DNA from: JAGXRK01 sp963714415
Lineage (GTDB): Bacteria > Bacteroidota > Ignavibacteria > Ignavibacteriales > Ignavibacteriaceae
Length of the DNA: 64,000 bases
Assembly: GCA_963714415.1 (NCBI GenBank)
Contig: CAVQOL010000003.1
Coordinates: 372,001-436,000 of the forward strand
Direction of reading: 5' to 3'
This document shows positions 35,678-45,738 of this stretch, piece by piece; positions within the stretch are counted from its first letter, which is position 1; each line of letters begins with the position of its first letter. The notes beneath the pieces were generated by a model, which saw only the letters and a program-made list of their open reading frames with translations, was not told the DNA's origin and did not search any database. The translations under genes and the position numbers were made by a program.

Positions 35678-37005
35678 ATGAAAACCATAAAAATATTTTT
35701 GTCAATTCTGCTTTTATCGTCTGCTCTTATTTACGCACAGCAAAAAAAAGTATACATCGCATACATAGAAGATGAAATTGATCTTGGACTTGCTCCATAC
35801 ATCAGCAGGGCTATTTCTGATGCTGAAAATAGTGGCGCAGATGCAATTATTTTTAAGATCAATACATTTGGCGGCAGAGTAGATGCTGCTACTCAGATTA
35901 AAGATGCTATACTTGACAGCAGAATTCCAACGGTTGCTTTTATAAACAACAGAGCGATATCAGCTGGAGCATTGATTGCTATTTCTTGCCAGACAATTAT
36001 TATGGCTCCGGGAAGTTCAATAGGTGCTGCTACAGTCGTTGATCAAACCGGAGAAAAAGTAAGCGAAAAATATCAATCATATATGCGTTCTGAAATGCGT
36101 GCAACTGCCGAAAGAAACGGGCGTCGAACAGATGTTGCTGAAGCTATGGTTGATGAAAGAGTTGTTATTAAAGGGATTGGTTGATTCTTCACAACTAGTA
36201 ACTTTAACCTCTGAAGAAGCACACGAATATGGCTTTGCAGATACACTTTTTACTAAGATTGAGGATGTTTTAGAATTTCTAGATCTAAAAGGAGCAACCT
36301 GTAGTAAGAGTTGAACCAAATTGGGCTGAAGATGTTGTGAGATTTTTAAACCATCCGCTGGCAGCCTCTTTATTAATAATGATTGGTTTTTTTGGATTGT
36401 TTGCTGAAGTGAAGACTCCTGGCTGGGGTGTTCCCGGTACTGCAGGACTAATTGCCTTAGCTTTATTCTTTGGTTCATCATACATACTTCAACTTGCAAC
36501 TATTGTAGAAATCCTAATGTTTATTGCGGGACTAATTTTAATTGCAACAGAAATATTTATCATACCCGGATTCGGAATTGCAGGTATTAGTGGAATGTTG
36601 TTAGTGGTTGCATCACTATTTCTATCTCTTGTTGGAGGAAGACCATTCCTAGATTTTGAAATTATTTCTATGGCAATCATTCAACTAGCTGGTGCAATTA
36701 CAGGTGCGCTAATAATGATTTTAATTCTTGCAAAGTTTCTTCCAAAATCTGCAATCTTTAACAAACTGGTTCTTTCAACGGCCACTGCAGCTAATAGAGG
36801 TTATATATCAAATCCTGATTTCAGCTCTTTAGTTGGAAAGGAAGGTATTGCATTAACAACCTTACGTCCTGCCGGCACTGCAGAAATTGACGGACAAAAA
36901 GTTGATGTAGTTTCTGATTCCGAATACATAAAAAATGGAACAAAGATAAAAGTTATAAAGACTGAAGGAATGCGTGTTGTTGTTATTCCAATCAAGGAAA
37001 ATTAA
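35678..37005 (+). pseudogene. NfeD-type membrane serine protease, full-length form (two frameshifts)
   Basis: Reading across frames gives about 440 residues. The signal peptide MKTIKIFLSILLLSSALIYA precedes a ClpP-like protease domain (FKINTFGGRVDAATQI, IKDAILDSRIPTVAFINNRA, ISAGALIAISC with the catalytic Ser). A four-helix membrane region follows (LLIMIGFFGLFAEVKTPGWG), and then a C-terminal OB-fold (GKEGIALTTLRPAGTAEIDGQ). Breaks lie near 36175 (between VVIKG and LVDSS) and near 36290 (between DLKG and PVVRVEPNW). NfeD proteases are linked to stomatin-like partners, none of which is seen here. The family normally helps membrane quality control. The breaks look like sequence errors, since the frames on either side keep full sense. 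Confidence 0.8.
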
Positions 37006-37013
37006 GTTAATCA

Positions 37014-37050
37014 AAGATGTCATCTTTTGTGGCTGAAAAGATGACATCTT
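37014..37050. terminator. Inverted repeat between converging genes, probable bidirectional terminator
   Basis: AAGATGTCATCTTTT and AAAAGATGACATCTT are perfect 15-bp arms around a 7-base loop. They lie between the stops of the nfeD-type gene and the MFS gene, which converge. There is no long U-tract on either side, but the A/T-rich outer arms could serve. The inner GATGTCATC core is itself self-complementary. Confidence 0.55.
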
Positions 37051-37058
37051 ACAAAATA

Positions 37059-38573
37059 TCATCCTTTAACTTCGTCAACATCATCTACAAATAAAACAAG
37101 AAACGCAGCCAAAATTAAAGATGCTCCACCCAGCAGTAATGCGTAGATTGCTTCTCCACCTACAATATTTTTAACAAAAAATCCCAAAATAGCTGCGGCA
37201 GTTATTTGGGGAATTACTATAAAGAAATTAAAAATGCCCATATATACACCCATTTTCTCAGCAGGAAGTGAACCGGCAAGAATTGCATAAGGCATAGATA
37301 AAATTGAAGCCCACGCTAAACCTATTCCAAGTTCTGATATTAAAAGAAGATTTGGGTCTTTGATAATAAAGAAAGATGCAAAACCTAATCCACCGCAAAT
37401 AAGTGAAATCATATGAACGGTTTTACGATTCGTTCTCTTGGCAAGCCATACTAATACAAATGCCATTACTGCAGCAAATCCATTGTAGACCGACATTAAA
37501 ACTCCAACCCAATCTGCACCCTGATTATACAAAGCTGAAGTTGTATCACTTGTTTCATAAATGTGTCTTGTTACTGCCGGAGTTGTGTAAATCCACATTG
37601 CAAATAATGCAAACCATGAAAAGAATTGAACAACTGCAAGCTGCTTCATTGTCTTAGGCATTTTGTAAAGGTCGTTCAGAATTGTAACAAATCCACCGGA
37701 AGTTTTTCCTGAGTTTGATAAGTAACCGGAAAGCAATTGAAGCAATCCGAATATAAATGAACCTATGAAAAGAACGTATAAACCAAAATCATCTTCTTGA
37801 AGAATGTAATGAAGAAACAAAGAGCCAAGTAATCCAATTAAGGTCCAGATTATTCCAAACTTATTAAATTTTGATCCTTCAATTGGTTCAGTAATATATT
37901 TTAAAGCTTTTATTTTTTCCTTTTCATCTTCTTCAAACTTTTTTAATTCTTCTGGAGAATATTCTTTTGATGAAACAACCGTCCAAAGAACAGCAAGGAA
38001 AAAAACAACACCGCCTATATAAAAGGAATACTTTACCGAATCAGGAATTTCACCCGCCGGAGCGGTGTTTGGAATACCAAACCAGTTTGTCATCATATAT
38101 GGTAATGCAGAAGCAATTACAGCGCCTGTTCCAATGAAGAAGCTTTGCATTGCAAATCCGGTTGTTCGTTGTTCTGATGGAAGCATATCACCTACAAATG
38201 CACGAAAAGGTTCCATAGAAATATTTATTGATGCGTCCATTATCCAAAGCATTCCGGCTGCAACCCAGAGAGCAGGGGAGTTAGGCATAAAAATAATTGC
38301 AACTGAAGCTAAAATTGCACCAACTAAAAAGAACGGTCTACGTCTTCCTAATCTGTTCCATGTTTTATCACTCATATGTCCAATTATTGGCTGAACAATA
38401 AGACCGGTTACTGGTGCTGCAATCCATAATAGAGGTATTGCATCTATGTTAGCGCCAAGTGTTTCAAATATTCTGCTTACATTAGCATTCTGAAGTGCAA
38501 AACCGAATTGAATACCAAGAAATCCGAAACTCATATTCCAGATTTGCCAGAAGGATAAACGAGGTTTACTCAT
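37059..38573 (-). CDS. MFS sugar transporter of the SLC45/GPH type
   Basis: The product is 504 residues with about twelve membrane helices. The N-terminal WQIWNMSFGFLGIQFGFALQNANVSRIF and DKTWNRLGRRRPFFLVGA (loop 2-3 MFS motif, RxGRRRP) match SLC45-like maltose/sucrose:H+ symporters found in Bacteroidota. The middle loop is highly charged (EELKKFEEDEKEKIKALKYI), as usual between helices 6 and 7. The substrate is probably a disaccharide, but no sugar hydrolase or regulator is adjacent. The gene diverges from pabBC at 38680, so promoters for both lie within the 106 bases between. Confidence 0.8.
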   Translation of the reverse strand: MSKPRLSFWQIWNMSFGFLGIQFGFALQNANVSRIFETLGANIDAIPLLWIAAPVTGLIVQPIIGHMSDKTWNRLGRRRPFFLVGAILASVAIIFMPNSPALWVAAGMLWIMDASINISMEPFRAFVGDMLPSEQRTTGFAMQSFFIGTGAVIASALPYMMTNWFGIPNTAPAGEIPDSVKYSFYIGGVVFFLAVLWTVVSSKEYSPEELKKFEEDEKEKIKALKYITEPIEGSKFNKFGIIWTLIGLLGSLFLHYILQEDDFGLYVLFIGSFIFGLLQLLSGYLSNSGKTSGGFVTILNDLYKMPKTMKQLAVVQFFSWFALFAMWIYTTPAVTRHIYETSDTTSALYNQGADWVGVLMSVYNGFAAVMAFVLVWLAKRTNRKTVHMISLICGGLGFASFFIIKDPNLLLISELGIGLAWASILSMPYAILAGSLPAEKMGVYMGIFNFFIVIPQITAAAILGFFVKNIVGGEAIYALLLGGASLILAAFLVLFVDDVDEVKG

Positions 38574-38679
38574 AATTTGTTTTTAACTTAATGTTAGAAA
38601 TAATTTCTTATTCTAGTGCCAAAATAAGGAACTGTTTCAATAAATTATATCATTCAAATAAATTTATTTTTCTTGTCGG

Positions 38680-40517
38680 ATGGAATTAAAAAAGATACTT
38701 AACACTGTTGTTTCTAATACTAATTCCGCTTTTTTCTTTACTCCAACCTACTATGAAGCATCATTTTCGTTTTTATTCTTAAATCCTTTTAAGGTTATAA
38801 ACATTCAAAGTAATCGTAATCTTGAAAAAAAACTACAAGAAGTTGATCATTTAATTAAGGAAGGTTATTCATCCTACTCAATTTTAAAATATGAAGCAGG
38901 ATATTTGTTTGAAAAAAAACTGCAGCCTTATTTACAAGGAAATGAAAAATTAATTCAATTCTTTTTCTTCAAACCAAAAGATGTAATTAAGCTTAGTTCA
39001 TCTTCTTTAAACATAGCTGATAATAAAATCAGGAATTATTCTATAAAGAATTTTCGATTAAACAATACAAAATCGGAATTCAAAAAGAATATTAATAAGA
39101 TTAAGGACTACATAGCTCAGGGCGATACTTACCAGGTTAATTATACTGTTAAGGGAAAATTTAATTTTAAGGGCGATGTTACCGATCTTTTTCATAAACT
39201 TATTTTCAATCAATCTGCACGGTATTCTGCATTCATAAATACAGGTGATAAATTCATTTTATCAATTTCACCAGAATTATTTTTTGAAGTTGATGGAAGA
39301 AAAATATCAACGAAACCAATGAAAGGAACAGTAAGGCGAGGATTCGATATTCAATCTGATAATTTGATTAAATACAATCTGAAAACTAGTGAAAAGAATC
39401 GTGCCGAAAATGTAATGATTGTTGATCTTCTTAGAAATGATCTTGGAAGAATTGGTCAGTTTGGTTCGGTTAAAGTCGAAAGTTTATTTGAAGTTGAAAA
39501 GTATGAATCACTTTTTCAGATGGTAAGTGAAATTTCATCTAGACTGAGAAAGCAAATCACTATTTCGGAAATTATAAAAAATATTTTTCCTTGTGGCTCG
39601 ATTACCGGCGCTCCGAAAATCCGAACGATGGAGATAATTAATGAATTGGAGAAAGAGCAGCGTGGTGTTTATACAGGGTCAATCGGATTCATTCACAAAA
39701 AGAAAAAAGTATTTAATGTCGGAATAAGAACTTTAGTAATAAATAAGAAATCACAAAAAAGTGAAATTGGTTTAGGCAGCGGAATTGTATGGGATAGTGA
39801 TGTTGATCAGGAGTTCCAGGAAACACTTCTCAAAAGTAAATTCTTAACAAATCCAGAAAGTGAATTTGAACTATTCGAAACTATGCTGGTTGAAAACGGA
39901 AAAATATTTTTATTGGAAGATCATCTGAACAGATTGAGTTCAGTCATCATCATTTTTTCTATTCAGATATGATGAAAAAAAGATTCGCAAAATATTGGAG
40001 AAGGAAATATCAAAATCTCATAAACAATCAAAACAAAAAATTAAACTTATTCTGAACAAATGGGGTAAAATAAAAATTGAAGCCAGCCCTGCATTAATTC
40101 CCCCGAAAGAAATAAATATCATTATTAGTAAGAAGAGAATTATTATCGATAATAAATATCAGTATTTCAAAACAACAAACAGGAAACTTTACGACAAGGA
40201 ACATCACTATTATTCTAAAAAAGGTTTTTTTGATGTAGTATATTTCAATGAAAAAAACGAACTTGGCAGAAGGTTCAATTACAAATATATTTTTACGGAT
40301 TGGTGATATTGTCATTACTCCACCAGTCAGCTCTGGAATACTTGGTGGTATTTACAGAAAATTTTTACTTCATCGTGATTCAAACATCCACGAGCGAACT
40401 ATGTTTTTTGAGGACCTAATCACGGCAGATGAAATTATCCTTACTAATGCTCTTAAAGGTGAAATTAAGGTAAACAAACTTTATCTTAATGAGACTGAGT
40501 TCAAAAGATTCGGTTAA
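38680..40517 (+). pseudogene. Fused aminodeoxychorismate synthase I / ADC lyase (two frameshifts)
   Basis: This is a PabB-PabC fusion. The N-terminal part is PabB: AQGDTYQVNYTVKGKFNF, then STKPMKGTVRRG, ENVMIVDLLRNDLGRIG, FPCGSITGAPKIRTMEI and GSGIVWDSD. It converts chorismate and ammonia to aminodeoxychorismate. From about residue 395 a PabC lyase begins (ELFETMLVENGKIFLLEDHLNRL), which releases pyruvate to give 4-aminobenzoate for folate. Breaks near 39948 and 40262 split it. The lyase resumes with RYDEKKIRKILEKEISK and then LAEGSITNIFLRIG and PVSSGILGGIYRKFL. Corrected length is about 610 residues. The glutaminase subunit PabA is not seen in this window. Confidence 0.85.
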
Positions 40518-40578
40518 ACTGTTTGAAGCATCTTTTAACAATTTTTAATATCTTTACCCAACAAAAATCATACTCAAT

Positions 40579-41625
40579 ATGCCGCAGAAAAATGATAGAA
40601 CTTCCAAACGTAAAAATGAGCACATTGAATTGTGTTTGACTGATGAAGTTGAGTTCAAGAAAAAGACAAGCGGATTTAAGAATTATGATTTTAAGCATTT
40701 CGCAATAACAGAAGTTGATCTCAATAAAATTTCTTTTGAAACAAGAATTTTCAAAAAGAAAATTAAATATCCGTTCCTGATTTCCTGTATGACGGGTGGA
40801 TCCACAGAAGCAGAAAATATAAATGCCAGGCTTGCCGATGTAGCAAATCAACTTAATATAATACTGGGAGTTGGAAGCCAACGCCAGGCACTTGAAGATA
40901 AAAAGTATCATCGATCATATAAAATTATCAGAGAAAAAGCACCGGATATTCCGGTTCTGGGAAATATCGGTGCTGCGCAATTAATAAAAATAAAATCGAT
41001 TGATTCTTTCAAAAAATTGATCGATTTGGTTGAAGCAGATGCAATGGTGGTTCATCTAAACCCTTTGCAGGAACTTCTTCAGCCTGAAGGTGAAATTGAA
41101 TTTACCGGGCTCAGAAAGAAAATTGGAAAGCTCGTCAAGGAACTTCGTGTACCAATAATTGTTAAGGAAGTAGGTGCAGGAATTTCAAAAGAAGCTGCAA
41201 AAATTCTTTTAGAATTGGGTGTAAAAGGAATAGATGTCGCCGGTTCAGGCGGAACCAGTTGGGCAGGAGTTGAGCTTTTAAGAAGTAAGAAAAATAATGA
41301 TGAAATATTTTGGGACTGGGGTTTACCAACTTCATACTGTATAGAAGAAGTTTCATCTTTAAAGAAAAAATATAGCTTTATTTTAATTGGTTCCGGCGGA
41401 ATAAATTCTGCAATGGATATGTCGAAGGCGTTTGCACTTGGTTCTGATATAACAGCATCGGCACGAATAATTTTACAAAATTTAATTAATCACGGCGAAG
41501 AAAATGTAGTAAAGATGATTACTGAATGGTTTGATGTTTTAAGAAAAATAATGTTTTTAACAGGTTCCAAAAATCTTAAAGATTTACAGAATAATAAACT
41601 GATTAGAAGGGAAGAACTTTTTTGA
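40579..41625 (+). CDS. fni: Isopentenyl-diphosphate delta-isomerase, type 2 (FMN-dependent)
   Basis: It interconverts IPP and DMAPP using reduced FMN. The product is 348 residues: RKNEHIELCLTDEVEF at the N-terminus, then PFLISCMTGGSTEAENIN, LGVGSQRQAL, NPLQELLQPEGE and IIVKEVGAGIS. IDVAGSGGTSWAGVELLR and IGSGGINSAMDM are the FMN-phosphate loops. Length and motifs are normal. Its stop overlaps the TTG start of the polyprenyl synthase by four bases, which couples the two isoprenoid steps. The presence of ispE further along suggests the MEP route supplies the IPP. Confidence 0.93.
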   Translation: MPQKNDRTSKRKNEHIELCLTDEVEFKKKTSGFKNYDFKHFAITEVDLNKISFETRIFKKKIKYPFLISCMTGGSTEAENINARLADVANQLNIILGVGSQRQALEDKKYHRSYKIIREKAPDIPVLGNIGAAQLIKIKSIDSFKKLIDLVEADAMVVHLNPLQELLQPEGEIEFTGLRKKIGKLVKELRVPIIVKEVGAGISKEAAKILLELGVKGIDVAGSGGTSWAGVELLRSKKNNDEIFWDWGLPTSYCIEEVSSLKKKYSFILIGSGGINSAMDMSKAFALGSDITASARIILQNLINHGEENVVKMITEWFDVLRKIMFLTGSKNLKDLQNNKLIRREELF

Positions 41626-42617
41626 CTGATAGGGAAATTAAAAAATATTTTAGAGTTTACGAGACTGAAAGAAAGAAGGTTGATCTAACACTTCGAAAAG
41701 TATTAAAAAGCAGAGAGCCAATTTCACTATATGAACCGTCATCATATATTTTGGAAAGCAGCGGAAAGCGTCTGAGACCGTTACTTGTTCTTTTTTCCGC
41801 CAAAGTTGCCGGAGGAAAATTTAGTCAGGTTTCAAACGCCGCACTAGCTGTTGAAATGTTGCACAATTTTACGCTGATTCACGATGATATTATGGATAAA
41901 GCTGAACTTAGAAGAGGAAGAGAAACTCTACACAAAAAATATGATCTTAATACTGCAATTATTGCAGGCGATAGTCTTCTTTCTGTAGCTTACGAATATT
42001 TGTTGAAAGATTGTAACGGAAATGCTAAAAAGGCTTTGGCTTCGTTCACACACGGCTTGGTTGAAGTATGTGAAGGCCAAAGTTTGGATACTGATTTTGA
42101 GACCCGTGAAACGGTTACAATAGATGAATATATTACAATGATTACTAAAAAAACTGCAATGATGTTAAAGATGAGCTGCGAATTAGGAGCACTGCTTGTG
42201 GAAGCAAAACCTCGCGACATAAAAGCATTGTCGGAGTATGGATTAAATCTTGGTATCGCATTTCAGATTCAAGATGATTTACTGGATATAATCGGTGATG
42301 AAGAAAAATTCGGGAAGAAAGTTGGTGGTGATCTGATCGAAGGTAAAAAAACATTTTTATTTTTAAAAGCACTTGAAAAAGCAAAAAGGAATGATAGGAA
42401 AGCTTTGTTAGAGGTTATCAGAAATAAAGGTATAAAACGATCGGAAATAAACAAGTACAAAATGATTTATGAAGAACTTGGTGTGATTGATGATGCAAAA
42501 AAAGAAATTAAATTATACACAAAATCGGCATTAAAAGCAGTTAATAGAATTTCAAATAAAAGAAATGTCGGAATATTTCACTGGCTTGCCAATTCACTAA
42601 TTAAACGTAAACAATAA
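41622..42617 (+). CDS. Polyprenyl (all-trans) diphosphate synthase
   Basis: The product is 331 residues. The first Asp-rich motif LIHDDIMDKAELRRGRETLH and the second FQIQDDLLDIIGDEEKFGKK are intact, with SGKRLRP upstream for IPP binding. Chain length cannot be fixed; the lack of bulky aromatic residues just before the first motif (LHNFTLIHDD) points to a long product such as C20 or longer. The TTG start overlaps fni and the stop is next to the HPr start, so the block fni-synthase-ptsH-ptsI is one tight operon. Confidence 0.88.
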   Translation: MTDREIKKYFRVYETERKKVDLTLRKVLKSREPISLYEPSSYILESSGKRLRPLLVLFSAKVAGGKFSQVSNAALAVEMLHNFTLIHDDIMDKAELRRGRETLHKKYDLNTAIIAGDSLLSVAYEYLLKDCNGNAKKALASFTHGLVEVCEGQSLDTDFETRETVTIDEYITMITKKTAMMLKMSCELGALLVEAKPRDIKALSEYGLNLGIAFQIQDDLLDIIGDEEKFGKKVGGDLIEGKKTFLFLKALEKAKRNDRKALLEVIRNKGIKRSEINKYKMIYEELGVIDDAKKEIKLYTKSALKAVNRISNKRNVGIFHWLANSLIKRKQ

Positions 42618-42883
42618 TGATTGAACGTATAGTAAAAATAGTAAATCAAGCCGGATTGCATACTCGTCCAGCTGCAACTGTTGTTAAACTGGCAGCTAAA
42701 TATAAATGCGAATTTTTTATTTCGCGTGATGGTATGCATATAAATGGGAAAAGTATAATCGGAGTTATGACTTTAGCAGCTGAAATAGGATCTGAATTAA
42801 CTTTGTCTTTTAATGGTGTAGATGAAGAAAAAGCGGCAGAAGAAATTATATCCTATTTTGAGAGGGGGTTTGACGAACTTTGA
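42617..42883 (+). CDS. ptsH: Phosphocarrier protein HPr
   Basis: The product is 88 residues. GLHTRPAA carries His15, the residue phosphorylated by enzyme I. GKSIIGVM carries Ser46, the regulatory phosphorylation site used by HPr kinase in Gram-positive and many other bacteria. The gene lies four bases inside the ptsI start, in an operon headed by isoprenoid genes. No enzyme II components are present in the window. Confidence 0.93.
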   Translation: MIERIVKIVNQAGLHTRPAATVVKLAAKYKCEFFISRDGMHINGKSIIGVMTLAAEIGSELTLSFNGVDEEKAAEEIISYFERGFDEL

Positions 42884-44646
42884 AATCATTTAAAGGAATT
42901 TATCGTGATGCTGAAAATAAAATTGCCGGTCTTGCTGCTGCTCCGGGAATTGTAATAGGTAAAGCATATCTATTTACAAAAGAAAAAATTGAAATAAATA
43001 AATCAGAAATTTCTAATGTTGATGAAGCAATAGGAAACCTTGACGAAGCCGTCGATAAATCAAAAAAAGAGCTGAATAAAATATTCTCTATTGCTCGTGA
43101 AAAAATGGATGAGAAAAGAGCAGGAATATTTGAGGCTCAGTTAATGATTTTAGATGACCCTATTCTCCTAGGTAATATTAGAGAGAGAATTAGCACAGAA
43201 AAAATTCAGCCTGAGTATATTGTTGCCGATGAAATTTCTAAATATCAGGAGTTGATGATAATTTCTAAAGAATCTTATTTGAAGGAACGTGCACTTGATA
43301 TTGAAGACATTAAGTTTAGAATAATTCGTAACCTTCAGAAAAAAAGATGGGTATCCAAAATTGAAAAAGAAATGATTGTCGTCAGCGAATCTCTCACACC
43401 AGCTGATACATTACTTTTTTCAAGAGTTGACACGCTTGCATTTGTTACTGATCATGGAGGATTAACATCTCACGCTGCAATAATATCGCGCTCTTTAAAT
43501 ATTCCGGCAGTGGTTGGAACACATAATGCATCCAAAATTATTAAAGATGGTGAACTAATTATCATAGATGGTTTCCACGGCTATATTATTACTTCTCCTA
43601 CTCAAAAACAAATTGAATTCTTTGAATCAAAACAACAAAGACTAAAAGAAATTCAGGTTGATCTTAAAGAATTTGAAAATAAACCTGCTAAAACAACCGA
43701 CAACAAAATAATAAATCTTGAAGCTAACGTTGATGTCACAGGTGAAATTGATATTGTAATTGCAAGTGGTGCTAAGGGAATCGGATTGTTCAGATCAGAA
43801 CAGATTCTTGATGAATTTGGCGAATATCCAAATGAAGACGAACAAATCAACATTTATGAAAAGTTGGCCTCCAGGATTTATCCTGAAATTTGTACAATAC
43901 GAGCATTTGATATTGGCGGTGATAAATTCAGGTTGTTTGATTACAAGGAACCAAATCCGTTCCTTGGTCTGCGTGGAATAAGATTCTTACTTGAAAACCG
44001 TAGTTTGTTTAAAACACAAATTCGTGCCGTACTTAAAGCAAGTGTAATTAAGAATATTAAGTTTATGATTCCCATGATCTCTGCAATTGAGGAAATTTGG
44101 GAAACAAAAAAAATTATTAATGAATGTAAAGAAGAGCTTCGAAAAGAAAAAGTTAAGTTCGATGAAAATATGAAGCTGGGTATAATGATCGAAGTTCCTT
44201 CAGCGGCTATTATGACGAAAGAATTAGCTTCCGAAGTTGATTTCTTAAGCATCGGAACAAATGATTTAATTCAATATATGATGGCAGTAGACCGTGGGAA
44301 TGATCTTGTTTCTAATCTTTATCAGGAATTCAGTCCGGTCATAATTAGAACAATCTATCACATCATTAAAGAAGCAAGGTTACAAAATGTGCCTGTTAGT
44401 TTGTGCGGCGAAATGGCAGCCGACACTCTTGCCATTCCGTTATTAATTGGATTAGGTCTCGATTCACTAAGTATTTCACCTGCAACAATTTTGTATGCAA
44501 AAAAGATTATAAACAGTTTTAGTTACGAAGCTGCAAAAAAATTAGCCGACGAATGTGTGGCTAGTAAATCCGAGAAAGAAATTCAAGAGAAAGTAGTTAA
44601 GTTCTTTGAAGATAACAAGATAACCAGAACAAGGAATATAATTTAG
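42880..44646 (+). CDS. ptsI: PTS enzyme I (phosphoenolpyruvate-protein phosphotransferase)
   Basis: The product is 588 residues. The N-terminal domain opens GIYRDAENKIAGLAAAPGIVIGKAYLFTKE. GGLTSHAAIISRSLNIPAVVG holds the His phosphorylated by PEP. The C-terminal barrel has ANVDVTGEIDIV, GIGLFRSEQI, IMIEVPSAAIMTKELASEVDFLSIGTNDLIQY (PEP/Mg2+ site) and LCGEMAAD. It phosphorylates HPr His15. Length is normal for the family. The next gene begins three bases on. Confidence 0.94.
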   Translation: MKSFKGIYRDAENKIAGLAAAPGIVIGKAYLFTKEKIEINKSEISNVDEAIGNLDEAVDKSKKELNKIFSIAREKMDEKRAGIFEAQLMILDDPILLGNIRERISTEKIQPEYIVADEISKYQELMIISKESYLKERALDIEDIKFRIIRNLQKKRWVSKIEKEMIVVSESLTPADTLLFSRVDTLAFVTDHGGLTSHAAIISRSLNIPAVVGTHNASKIIKDGELIIIDGFHGYIITSPTQKQIEFFESKQQRLKEIQVDLKEFENKPAKTTDNKIINLEANVDVTGEIDIVIASGAKGIGLFRSEQILDEFGEYPNEDEQINIYEKLASRIYPEICTIRAFDIGGDKFRLFDYKEPNPFLGLRGIRFLLENRSLFKTQIRAVLKASVIKNIKFMIPMISAIEEIWETKKIINECKEELRKEKVKFDENMKLGIMIEVPSAAIMTKELASEVDFLSIGTNDLIQYMMAVDRGNDLVSNLYQEFSPVIIRTIYHIIKEARLQNVPVSLCGEMAADTLAIPLLIGLGLDSLSISPATILYAKKIINSFSYEAAKKLADECVASKSEKEIQEKVVKFFEDNKITRTRNII

Positions 44647-44649
44647 AGT

Positions 44650-45682
44650 ATGAGAATTAAAGAGTTTGTAAAAAAGTACGATCCGCAAAATCAATTTGAT
44701 GTATTAGTCAATTCCTGGCAGCAAATTGAATATACGCTAAACAATAATTACGATTTAATTCAACTTCAGTCCAAAAAGTTTTCTGAACATTGTCGTTACA
44801 GGATTAGGCGGTTCGGCAATCAGCGGTGACTTAATAAAAAATTATCTAAAAGATGAACTTAAAATTCCTTTTGTTGTTAATAGAAATTATTTTCTTCCTG
44901 AATTTGCCAACGACAATACTTTGCTGATCGTATCTTCATATTCAGGTAATACTGAGGAAACAATTTCAGTTCTTGAACAGGCAATAGAAAAAAAATGCTC
45001 AATCCTTGTACTTACTACCGGCGGTAAAGCAGAAATAATTGCTAAATCGAATTCTATTCCTGTTATAAAACTTCAAGCAGGTTTTCAACCAAGGTATGCT
45101 CTTGGACTTAGTTTTTTCTCGCTTTTACTAGCTTTAGAAAAAATTGGAATCATTAATTCACAGAAAAAGCAAATTGAAAAAATATTAAATCTTTGGAAAG
45201 TAAAGGGGATTGAGTATTCAACAGACGGAAATTACGCCTTCACTTTGGCAGAAAGTATAATTGGATTTATTCCTGTTATCTATTCAATATCTGATTTAAC
45301 TTCTGCTGCTGGATACAGATTCAAATGCCAGCTTAATGAAAATTCTAAAGTTCACGCATTTCATAATGAGATTCCGGAAATGAATCATAATGAAATAATT
45401 GGATGGGAAACATACCGGGAAAATACTTTCCCTGTAAAAGTGATATATATTCTTGAAGATGAATGTCATCTACAGATTAAGAAAAGATTTGATTTTCTAA
45501 GTGAAATATTTAAACAAAATAGAATTGAAGTTATAAATTTGAAGAGTAATGAAGAAACTTATAAAACCCGATTAATGGATTTAATTTATTTGTGTGATTG
45601 GATAACTTTTTACATAGCAGTACAAAGAGGTTATGATCCGAGTGAAATCGATAATATCTATAAACTTAAAGAAAGACTTTAA
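44650..45682 (+). CDS. Bifunctional phosphoglucose/phosphomannose isomerase, SIS type (one frameshift)
   Basis: The reading starts MRIKEFVKKYDPQNQFDVLV at 44650 and the frame breaks near 44780. It resumes LNIVVTGLGGSAISGDLIKN, then VSSYSGNTEETISVLEQA (SIS motif), LVLTTGGKAEIIA and the catalytic-type LNENSKVHAFHNEIPEMNHNEI. Corrected length is about 344 residues, as in the bifunctional Pgi/Pmi family first known from archaea and also found in this bacterial group. It would supply mannose- or fructose-6-phosphate for glycolysis and glycan synthesis. The start is three bases from the ptsI stop. Confidence 0.82.
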
Positions 45683-45738
45683 CAGATTAAAATCAATTAT
45701 TCCTAATTTAGAATTAATACGGCTACACGAAATATATT

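Noticed and set aside
40501..40911. Open frame of 136 codons on the minus strand.
   Set aside because: It lies opposite the 5' part of fni and has Cys/Phe/Ile-rich, non-protein-like content.
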